From positions 1 through 18,344 of the forward strand of contig CAZPBO010000047.1 in the NCBI GenBank assembly GCA_964584815.1: 18,344 bases of DNA. Direction: 5' to 3'. The notes below the pieces were generated by a model. That model did no database searches. It saw only the letters and a list, made by a program, of their open reading frames with translations, and was not told the DNA's origin. Below, one piece after another: positions 5,956 through 12,761 of this stretch. The translations under genes were made by a program, and so were the position numbers. The stretch comes from CAZPBO01 sp964584815 (GTDB lineage: Bacteria > Planctomycetota > SKW154). Within the stretch, counting starts at the first letter, position 1; each line of letters starts with the position of its first letter.

Positions 5956-7869
5956 TCACTCCTCCAGAAGAATGCGATGGTCACCGACACGGCGGGTTAT
6001 TCTGCGGCGGTCCATCGCCTCAAGCAGCGGGATTATGTATTTACGGGAAAGTCCGAAAAGCGCTTTGGCACCTTGCGCATCTATTCTGCCTTCCTTGCGG
6101 ATGTAGGCGCGCAGTTTCTCCACCGCCTCCTCAAAGGCGTCCCTGTGGATGTAGAGGCTTTCTGTAAGGCGCACAAGTTCGCCCTCATCAACAAGATACT
6201 CATAAATCGCCTCAATACGGCTCAACTGCCCGCTCACTCTGTCCACCACTTCGCTTTTGTTGGGCGCTTTGAGTTTGGCGTCCTTGTAAATACGCGATAT
6301 TTCTGCCGCAATGCGTGCGGACTCCGCCGACAATTCAACCCGCCATCCCGCAACCGCCACATTCCTCCCCTCGCTTTCTATCTTTTTCTCTTTAAGCAAC
6401 TCATCAAATGCCGCTTCAAGCAACTCCTCGTTGAGGCGCATATGGGCAAAGAGCGCTTTCTGGTCGCACCAGCGTTTTAGGGGGAACTTCTTGTGGAACG
6501 CCGTCAGCGCCTTAAGCAGGCGCTCTTTCACCGATTCAAGCGCATCTTTATGGATGTATATACCCTCATCTTCAAGGAAGATAACTCTGCCTTGTTGTGT
6601 GAGTTGTTCAAGGAGCGGTTTGACCTCAGGTGGCTTTTTTGCGGTGAGGCGGGCTGCCGCATCTGCGGAAAGCCCATTCGTGTAGGCTTCAGCAATAAGG
6701 GTCTCAACGGTTTGTTTGTGGTCTTCTGCGGCGGCTCTTTTGCGCAGGACAGAGATAATTGGTCCCTTGCGGGCGGTTATTTTCCTGCCTGACAGTCCGA
6801 TGACGGCACCACCTCCGAGGGTCAGCATCGGGCTGGCGAGGCGGAGGATAAAGCGGTCGCCGACGGCGCAGACCGCCGGATGTGATAAGCGCAACTGCAC
6901 AAGCCCCCGCTCCCCCGGCTCCATCTGGCTCTTCTGGAGCGGAAACGCATGCCCTAATACCTCCTGAGTGCCGATATGGAGCCGTATCGGGGTCGCTGTT
7001 TTCAGAGGAAAAGGTGCACTTTCAAGATGGATGTAGTCGCATTCAATTATGTTGGATGGGGAAAGCGAATTCGGGGAGGCGACCACGCTTCCGCGGTGGA
7101 CGCGGCGATGCTCCACATCAGCGAGCGCCAAAGCCGTTCTGTGACCCGCAGACGCCTCCTTCACAGGTTCCTTATAGACCTGTATGGAGCGTATGCGTCC
7201 CCGCAAACGCTCAGGATAGACCTCAACAGCATCACCCTGCCGTGCCAGACCTGACAGCACCACACCCGTCACCACGCAACCAAACCCCGGCGCCACAAAG
7301 ACCCTCTGAACAGGCAGGCGAAAGACTCCCTCCACTGTTCGTGGCTTTATCCGCCCCACCTCCTCCTCAAAGACCCTCCGAAACTCCTCTATCCCCTCCC
7401 CCGTCACAGCCGACACCTTTACCAAAGGAGCGCTCTCAAGAAATGTTCCTTTCAGGAAACCCCTCACATCATCTTCCGCCAGTTCCAGCATCTCCTCTTC
7501 AACAAGGTCTATCTTGGTGAGCACAACCATCCCGCGTGATATCCCCAGAAGTTCCATTATTTCAAGATGTTCACGCGTCTGCGGCATAACCCCGTCATCC
7601 GCCGCTATCACAAGCAGAACAAAGTCTATGCCCACCGCACCAGCGACCATGTTCTTTATGAATCGCTCATGCCCTGGAACATCTATGATGCCCACAAGCG
7701 TTCCGTCAGGCATCTTGTATTCCGCAAAGCCTATGTCAATGGTCATCCCACGCTCCTGCTCCTCCTTGAGACGGTCAGGGTCGGTGCCCGTCACCGCCTT
7801 TATGAGGGTTGATTTGCCGTGGTCAATGTGCCCTGCTGTGCCAACGGTCACACGCAAAAATCTCACCAC
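5956..7869 (-). CDS. selB: Selenocysteine-specific elongation factor SelB
   Basis: A 637-residue GTPase that delivers Sec-tRNA(Sec) to UGA codons followed by a SECIS hairpin. The N-terminal EF-Tu-like part shows GHIDHGKST (13-21), GMTIDIGF (G2), DVPGHERF (63-70) and TKID (118-121). The two beta-barrel domains follow, and the C-terminal third is the lysine/glutamate-rich winged-helix array that reads the SECIS RNA. Length matches full SelB and rules out EF-Tu or SelB fragments. Start is one of two adjacent GTGs (7869 or 7866) behind GGAGAAG. It proves the cell inserts selenocysteine, which bears directly on the in-frame TGA at 14171-14173. No selA, selC or selD is seen in this window. Confidence 0.95.
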   Translation of the reverse strand: MVRFLRVTVGTAGHIDHGKSTLIKAVTGTDPDRLKEEQERGMTIDIGFAEYKMPDGTLVGIIDVPGHERFIKNMVAGAVGIDFVLLVIAADDGVMPQTREHLEIMELLGISRGMVVLTKIDLVEEEMLELAEDDVRGFLKGTFLESAPLVKVSAVTGEGIEEFRRVFEEEVGRIKPRTVEGVFRLPVQRVFVAPGFGCVVTGVVLSGLARQGDAVEVYPERLRGRIRSIQVYKEPVKEASAGHRTALALADVEHRRVHRGSVVASPNSLSPSNIIECDYIHLESAPFPLKTATPIRLHIGTQEVLGHAFPLQKSQMEPGERGLVQLRLSHPAVCAVGDRFILRLASPMLTLGGGAVIGLSGRKITARKGPIISVLRKRAAAEDHKQTVETLIAEAYTNGLSADAAARLTAKKPPEVKPLLEQLTQQGRVIFLEDEGIYIHKDALESVKERLLKALTAFHKKFPLKRWCDQKALFAHMRLNEELLEAAFDELLKEKKIESEGRNVAVAGWRVELSAESARIAAEISRIYKDAKLKAPNKSEVVDRVSGQLSRIEAIYEYLVDEGELVRLTESLYIHRDAFEEAVEKLRAYIRKEGRIDAQGAKALFGLSRKYIIPLLEAMDRRRITRRVGDHRILLEE

Positions 7870-7897
7870 GCTTCTCCAAGCACACCTGCAGACTTAA

Positions 7898-7926
7898 ATC
7901 ATATCCACATTCAGCGATTCAGACAA
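7898..7926 (-). promoter_or_regulatory. Candidate selB promoter
   Basis: On the minus strand TTGTCT (7926-7921) and TATGAT (7903-7898) are separated by exactly 17 bases. The predicted transcript starts near 7891, about 20 bases before the selB start. Confidence 0.55.
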
Positions 7927-7950
7927 CTCATTTCAAACAGTCTCATATCT

Positions 7951-7959
7951 TGCTATAAT
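7951..7959 (+). promoter_or_regulatory. Candidate extended -10 promoter of the rhomboid-family gene
   Basis: TGCTATAAT carries a perfect TATAAT at 7954-7959 preceded by TGn. The -35 region is weak (TTTCAA at 7931-7936). The predicted start near 7966 leaves only a short leader before the GTG start. It faces away from the selB promoter within a 109-base divergent intergenic region. Confidence 0.55.
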
Positions 7960-7978
7960 AGACCGTGTTGGGAGATGG

Positions 7979-9916
7979 GTGGTGTTTATTCCCCTTGTTG
8001 CTGAAAGGATGAGAAAGAGGGTTCCCGTCGCCACGCTCTTTCTCATCAGTCTCAACACCCTTTTGTTCCTTGCTACTATTCCCTTTGCATCGGATAGGTT
8101 CTGGCGCGTTTGGGGTCTGGTGCCACAACTCCATTCTCCATTCTCTGCCAATGTGGTCACCTCACTGTTTCTGCACATAGGTTTTTTCCACATCCTTCTG
8201 AATATGTGGTTTTTGTGGATATATGGCGGTGGGGTTGAGGACGCCTGCGGGCGGGTTCGCTTTCTGTTGCTTTACTTTTTAAGCGGGATAGTGGGGCAGA
8301 GTGTGCAGGCGGTTGTGGGGTCAGGTGAGGTGGTGGTTGGTTCAGGAGCAGCGGTTTCAGGGGTGATGGGCGCCTATCTTGTCCTTTTCCCCCGATACAG
8401 GGTTTTGCTTTTCGTTTTTGTGCTTTGGATGATGCGCAGCGCGGAGGTTCCAGCCTGGTGTGTCGTGGGATTGTGGGGGATACTGCAGACGGTATACGCG
8501 GCGGCGATACAGGGTGGTGTGGTGGAGGTGGCGTATGCGGCGTTGCTTTTCGGTGGTGTTACGGGTGCGGTTTTGGTGCTTTTTGCAAGGCGGCTGTTTG
8601 TGGTGGAGAAGATAGAGAAGAGGGCAAAGGACGATGTGAGTTGGCTTTTGCGTCCGACAAAGGCGCGGGTGAGGAGGAAACGGCGGCGTTCAGGCGGGTT
8701 GCTTTTCGGGGTAGGGAAGGAAGAGATGGAAGAGGCGCAGCGGATTGTGGAAGGAAGGGGCGCCCCACAGGAAAAAACGGAGAAATTGCAGAAACTGGTG
8801 GCGTTGGGTGCAGGTGGCGCGGCGCTTGAGGTCTGGAACTCTATGAGGCAGGATGAACGCCGCAGAGTTGACCCCAAAACACTTAAGTTTCTGGTGAGGG
8901 AGATGCGTGAGCGGGGTGAACTGGAGGGTGGACGGGAGGCGGCACAAACGCTGCTTTCTGTTGTGCCTGAAGGCAGGGAGAAGGCGGAAGCGTTTTTCCT
9001 GCTTGGTGGGGTGTATGAGGAGATGGGGGATTATGGCGCGGCGATAAGGGAATATGAGCGGGCGGAGGTGAGCGGAGATGAGCGGGCAAGCGTCGCGCTT
9101 GAGCGTGTGCGTGCCAAGGTGGCGCCCCGCTTTCTGTCCCCCCTTAAGGACGGGTGCAAATATGCGGTGGTGAGAGCGGACACCAATTCAAGTGGGGGGC
9201 AGGTTCTGGTGGACATTGTTGCAGAGTTAACAGGTGGTCAGAAGGCGGATGTGGCGCGCCGCATCCATGTCTGCGGCGGCATATATGCGGTGGGGGTGGA
9301 AGGGGAGACGGCAAAGGCTCTGGCGGAGGAGTTGCGCAAGTTGGGCGTTCCTTCTCTTGTCGTAGATGTGGAGGATGTGCCGCCACCGCCGCCGCCCACA
9401 ACCACTGTTGCCGCGGCATTCCTCCCAGAGGGGCTCCTCTGGAGCAAACAGATGGAAGAGGACCCCGCCCTTGTGCCGTGGGAGCGCATCATCGTGATAA
9501 ACGCGGGCGTGATTGAACACAGAACAGCCCCAAAGAGGGAACATCAGGCAGCACCCGACAAGATGCGTCTGTCGCGTCGCGAAAAAGTTATGCCGCAGCG
9601 CTCTCTGATGTTTGCGGTCGTTGACATCATCCTTGTCAAGCCGTATGAGCGTCTGCGGATAGAGGAGAAGCGCTTCTCTTATGGGCTGCTTGAGGCGCGT
9701 TACGGAACATCGCAGCGCAATTTCGGGCTATTTCTGCGTCGCGGCATTGACCTTGCGCCTGATACCACAGTGGTTTCGCGTGGTGCAAGGATTGTGGCGC
9801 GGATGGAGCGAGCGCCAATTGAACGCGCACTCATCCCCACAGACAAAATTCTTGACCTGCAGGGTTTGTGGCTGGCGGCGATAGCCTACGCACGCAGAAT
9901 GGCTCCCACCTCCTGA
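7979..9916 (+). CDS. Rhomboid-family membrane protein, probably catalytically dead, with long TPR-containing tail
   Basis: 645 residues. Residues 15-205 align by eye with bacterial rhomboid proteases: HIGFFHILLNMWFLWIYG (66-83, oxyanion Asn75 kept), GVMGAYLVLFPR (128-139), VPAWCVVGLW (157-166) and a last helix VAYAALLFGGVTGAV. The nucleophile motif GASGAxxG reads GSGAAVSG (121-128), so Gly123 stands where the serine should be. The catalytic AH of the last helix reads AL (Leu189). A cytoplasmic tail follows: a basic stretch, a helical region with one TPR-like repeat (336-363), a segment resembling the ribosomal L7/L12 C-terminal fold (about 395-465), six prolines (468-473) and an unrecognised C-terminal domain. 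Loss of both catalytic residues suggests an iRhom/derlin-like role. GTG 7982 is an equally good start. It overlaps the convergent gene by 31 bases. Confidence 0.8.
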   Translation: MVFIPLVAERMRKRVPVATLFLISLNTLLFLATIPFASDRFWRVWGLVPQLHSPFSANVVTSLFLHIGFFHILLNMWFLWIYGGGVEDACGRVRFLLLYFLSGIVGQSVQAVVGSGEVVVGSGAAVSGVMGAYLVLFPRYRVLLFVFVLWMMRSAEVPAWCVVGLWGILQTVYAAAIQGGVVEVAYAALLFGGVTGAVLVLFARRLFVVEKIEKRAKDDVSWLLRPTKARVRRKRRRSGGLLFGVGKEEMEEAQRIVEGRGAPQEKTEKLQKLVALGAGGAALEVWNSMRQDERRRVDPKTLKFLVREMRERGELEGGREAAQTLLSVVPEGREKAEAFFLLGGVYEEMGDYGAAIREYERAEVSGDERASVALERVRAKVAPRFLSPLKDGCKYAVVRADTNSSGGQVLVDIVAELTGGQKADVARRIHVCGGIYAVGVEGETAKALAEELRKLGVPSLVVDVEDVPPPPPPTTTVAAAFLPEGLLWSKQMEEDPALVPWERIIVINAGVIEHRTAPKREHQAAPDKMRLSRREKVMPQRSLMFAVVDIILVKPYERLRIEEKRFSYGLLEARYGTSQRNFGLFLRRGIDLAPDTTVVSRGARIVARMERAPIERALIPTDKILDLQGLWLAAIAYARRMAPTS

Positions 9917-10863
9917 AGCAGGTTGAAGACCCGCTGCCCCATCTCCTCATTGAGGCTGCCAGCCCCGCAGGATGGCGTTAAAATAAAGGACGCCTGCCGC
10001 CCCGCTTTTTGCGCAATGCTGTCAATCAAATCCTGCGCTTTCTGCACCAACTGCTGGGATGAAACATCCGCCACCGCCGCATCGGTGGGCACTATCCCCA
10101 CAGCAAAGACCCCGCCCCGTTCGGCGTGCGCCGCCAACGCGTCTCCGTAAAGCAGCAGCGTCTCCCCATAGTTGAACGCGTCAAAAGACAGAACATCAGG
10201 CTCCGCCGACAGGACAAGCCCCCAATCGGTGTTGCCGCAGCAGTGTAGTCCCACCATCACATCAGGATGCGCTTCTTTCAGCGTCGCAAAAACAAACCGC
10301 AACGCCTCAACCACAAGTTGCGGAGTGAGCGTGGGATACGCCCCCCACGCCGCCATCACAGGCTCATCAAAGAAATGATAAACTCTCCTGCTGTGCCGCT
10401 TGAACTGCCCGACCTGCCAGACCGCCTTCTGCGCAAGGAGCATCCAAGCCGCCTCACGCAGAGCACCGTCGGCTATTATCGGTGTGCCATCTTCCTTCTG
10501 CACAGAGCAGCAGAAGGTTATCGGACCTGTGGTCTGCGTTTTGAAAGAGTCAGGCTTTTGCCGCGCCGCTTCTTCAAGGGCGGCATAAAGCCCAGCGGCA
10601 AATGCGGGGGTTATCCCGCCCGCCGCCATAGGGTCAGACCAAAACTCCCCCAAAGCCGCCTCGTCCTTGCGGCATATGACTTTCTTGGCACCATCATCAA
10701 AGACCACCCCAGGCAGACCTTCAGCGAACTGCGGAATCATCAACTCATACCACACCCGTTTGGGAAGTTGCGGCCAGAAGGGGACTGTTACGGCGTTCCA
10801 GGTTCTATCAATAGCGGTTTTGGGGTCTACCCAAGGGACGGAGCCGATGGCGGTGGTAATCAA
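9886..10863 (-). CDS. MetE-core / uroporphyrinogen-decarboxylase-fold protein
   Basis: A 325-residue TIM-barrel protein of the UROD/MetE superfamily. It begins ITTAIGSVP, like C-terminal methionine synthase domains, and has candidate zinc ligands His207 and Cys209 (HCCGNTDW) and Cys299 (LTPSCGAGSL), with FFDEP near 164-168. This ligand set fits a cobalamin-independent methionine synthase core, or a corrinoid-linked methyltransferase, better than true HemE. The substrate is unknown. The start is TTG at 10863, supported by GGAGG 7 bases upstream and a TTGA overlap with the pyrF stop. It is the last gene of the minus-strand run. Confidence 0.75.
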   Translation of the reverse strand: MITTAIGSVPWVDPKTAIDRTWNAVTVPFWPQLPKRVWYELMIPQFAEGLPGVVFDDGAKKVICRKDEAALGEFWSDPMAAGGITPAFAAGLYAALEEAARQKPDSFKTQTTGPITFCCSVQKEDGTPIIADGALREAAWMLLAQKAVWQVGQFKRHSRRVYHFFDEPVMAAWGAYPTLTPQLVVEALRFVFATLKEAHPDVMVGLHCCGNTDWGLVLSAEPDVLSFDAFNYGETLLLYGDALAAHAERGGVFAVGIVPTDAAVADVSSQQLVQKAQDLIDSIAQKAGRQASFILTPSCGAGSLNEEMGQRVFNLLQEVGAILRA

Positions 10864-11582
10864 AATGTTTCCTCCAGGGCGGAACGCATTTCGTCAAGGA
10901 TGTTGTGCGCGGCGGAGCGTGGGTTTTTGGCGCGGACGATAGGGCGTCCGACGACAACAACATTTGCGCCGGCTTTGGCGGCATCTGCCGGCGTTGCAAC
11001 CCGCACCTGGTCATGCGTCTCCGTGCCTGCGGGACGAATCCCAGGACAGACGACGAAGACATCAGGGATGGCTTTCCGCAAGCGTGGAACATCACCGACA
11101 GAGGCGACCACACCGTCCGCCCCCGCCTCCACCGCCAACTTCGCCCATTCCACCGTCAACTTCTGCGGCGTTTGGTTCAACTTAAGCGCCTTGAGCGTCT
11201 CGGGTTTGAGGGAGGTGAGGACGGTGACGGCGATGATTTTGGGTGGGTCGGGGAAGCGGGAGAGCGCGCGCTTTGCGGCAGCAAAAGCGTCAGGTCCTGC
11301 CGTGGCGTGGATGGTGAGCATATTGGCGCCACAGGCAGCCAGACGCGACGCCGCCTCCTCCACCACACTCGGTATATCGTGCAACTTCAAATCCACAAAA
11401 ACCTCAAGCCCCCGCGAACGAAGCGCATACACCGCCCCAGGTCCGCACGAGCAGAAAAGTTGCGAACCTACCTTGAACATCCGCACCACCCCACGCAACC
11501 TCTCTACCACATCCACCATCTCCATTATGTCGGAGACATCTAATGCAACACAGAGTTGTGGCAACACATTCTTGACTCCCAA
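10860..11582 (-). CDS. pyrF: Orotidine 5'-phosphate decarboxylase
   Basis: Catalyses the last step of UMP synthesis. The catalytic tetrad region is clear: FKVG (Lys37) and DLKLHDIP (Asp64, Lys66, Asp69). The phosphate-binding parts CPGIRP and VVVGRPIV follow in the right order, and length (about 240) is normal for the short type. The outermost start is TTG at 11582, without a good ribosome binding site. A GTG at 11567, 8 bases after GGAG and giving MLPQLCVALDV, may be the real one. It is translationally coupled to the MetE-like gene downstream. Confidence 0.93.
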   Translation of the reverse strand: MGVKNVLPQLCVALDVSDIMEMVDVVERLRGVVRMFKVGSQLFCSCGPGAVYALRSRGLEVFVDLKLHDIPSVVEEAASRLAACGANMLTIHATAGPDAFAAAKRALSRFPDPPKIIAVTVLTSLKPETLKALKLNQTPQKLTVEWAKLAVEAGADGVVASVGDVPRLRKAIPDVFVVCPGIRPAGTETHDQVRVATPADAAKAGANVVVVGRPIVRAKNPRSAAHNILDEMRSALEETF

Positions 11583-11594
11583 AACAACAGAGAA

Positions 11595-11621
11595 TGATAC
11601 GCTTTTTGGGGGGCGGTATCA
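11595..11621 (-). terminator. Weak hairpin between the PDZ gene and pyrF
   Basis: On the minus strand TGATAC (starting in the stop codon of the PDZ gene) pairs with GTATCA 15 bases later, extendable by two G-C pairs past a bulged C. It is followed by TTCTCTGTTGTTTT. It could be a weak Rho-independent terminator or attenuator ahead of pyrF; the stem is AT-rich and the T-tract is interrupted. Confidence 0.3.
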
Positions 11622-12761
11622 ATTCCTTTCGGTATCGGCGGTGATAACTGCTTCTGCACTCTTCTTCTTGCCGTTGTGCAGAAAGGTGAGAGGAACACGC
11701 TCGCCGATTTGACAATGCCGCACCGCCTGCACGAGGTCAGACCAGCAGCGGACACGCCAACCGTCAATGGATGTTATCAAATCATTGGGTTGAAGCCCCG
11801 CTTCGGCTGCACCGGAGCCGGGTTTGGTTCCGGCTATTCGTGCGCCGCCCTCAACTCGGTTCTCATCTCCTCCGGGGAAATAGACCCCAAGCAATGGACG
11901 CATCCCAAGCCGCTTTCGCAACCGCTCTCCTCTCAGGCGCTCCAGTTCGGCTTTGGCTTCCTTTGACGCCTCCGTCAGGCTGTCAACAAAGTCCGTCCAG
12001 TTTGAGTCCTCACCTGGAGGCTCAACGGGGATTTTGAGCCGCTTGAGCATCGCTTTGACGGCGCGGACGGCGAAGCGCTTGAACTTGCGTGGGTCGGCAT
12101 CACGGTAGCGGTAAAACGGCACTTCGCCCGCCGCCATATGCGCCACCGTCACAAGAGCACGAACACTGCCAAAACGCGCCAGCGCACGCAGCGCCGCAAA
12201 CCTCGTCGCAGGATACGCAAACTTGTCCCTCACTATCTTCACCAACACCAACTCCTCAACCGTGAACTTCCGCTCATTCCAGAGAAAAGGTCTGCCGAAC
12301 TGGAACCAGTGGACGAGAACCGCCCACTTTCGCGCCTCAAAGCCTTGCTTCTGGGTGAGGCGCGTGATAAGCCAGTTGGCGGCGCCATCAATCGCCCGCA
12401 TCTTGCGAACTATCTCACGACGCTTATGGTCAGGCGCCGCAAGGAATTCCTTCGCCAACTCCTCAAGACGCGCCTCTGCCCCAGGCTCTATAACCTTAAG
12501 ATACCGCAACAGGCTCCGCACACGCACGCGCACCTCAAGGTCAGATGATAAAGCCGCCTTCTTCAGCCGCGACACATATCTGTCCGCAACCACCTCAAGC
12601 GCCTTGTATGCCCGCTTGCGTGTGCGCCAATCCTCCGACGCCAACTGGCGCAGCAACTCCTCTATGTCCACTTCCTTCTGCTGCTTCTTGCCGGCAGGCT
12701 GCTGCGCAAAAACCGTCACACAGATAAACAGCCACAATGCCACAGACAACATCCACTTCAT
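11619..12761 (-). CDS. Secreted HEAT-like / PDZ protein coupled to the A2M gene
   Basis: 380 residues from the ATG at 12761, chosen because GGAGG lies 7 bases upstream and an ATGA overlap couples it to the alpha-2-macroglobulin stop. A signal peptide is clear (MKWMLSVALWLFICVTVFA, predicted cut before QQ). Residues about 30-290 are helical, with HEAT-like pairs such as LASEDWRTRKRAYKALEVVA and RFAALRALARFGSVRALVTV. The last 90 residues are a PDZ domain (LLGVYFPGG ... GAAEAGLQPNDLITSIDG). No protease domain is seen, so it is probably an extracytoplasmic scaffold or adaptor. The tight coupling suggests it works with the macroglobulin; that is inference. Confidence 0.82.
   Translation of the reverse strand: MKWMLSVALWLFICVTVFAQQPAGKKQQKEVDIEELLRQLASEDWRTRKRAYKALEVVADRYVSRLKKAALSSDLEVRVRVRSLLRYLKVIEPGAEARLEELAKEFLAAPDHKRREIVRKMRAIDGAANWLITRLTQKQGFEARKWAVLVHWFQFGRPFLWNERKFTVEELVLVKIVRDKFAYPATRFAALRALARFGSVRALVTVAHMAAGEVPFYRYRDADPRKFKRFAVRAVKAMLKRLKIPVEPPGEDSNWTDFVDSLTEASKEAKAELERLRGERLRKRLGMRPLLGVYFPGGDENRVEGGARIAGTKPGSGAAEAGLQPNDLITSIDGWRVRCWSDLVQAVRHCQIGERVPLTFLHNGKKKSAEAVITADTERN

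Noticed and set aside
7870..7978. tRNA-Sec (selC) next to selB
   Set aside because: The region is only 109 bases, holds divergent promoters and shows no acceptor stem or T-loop motif.
10267..11712. 481-codon open frame on the + strand
   Set aside because: It is antisense to pyrF and the MetE-like gene, which have clear family motifs; its composition is low-complexity and Arg/Ser/Thr-rich.
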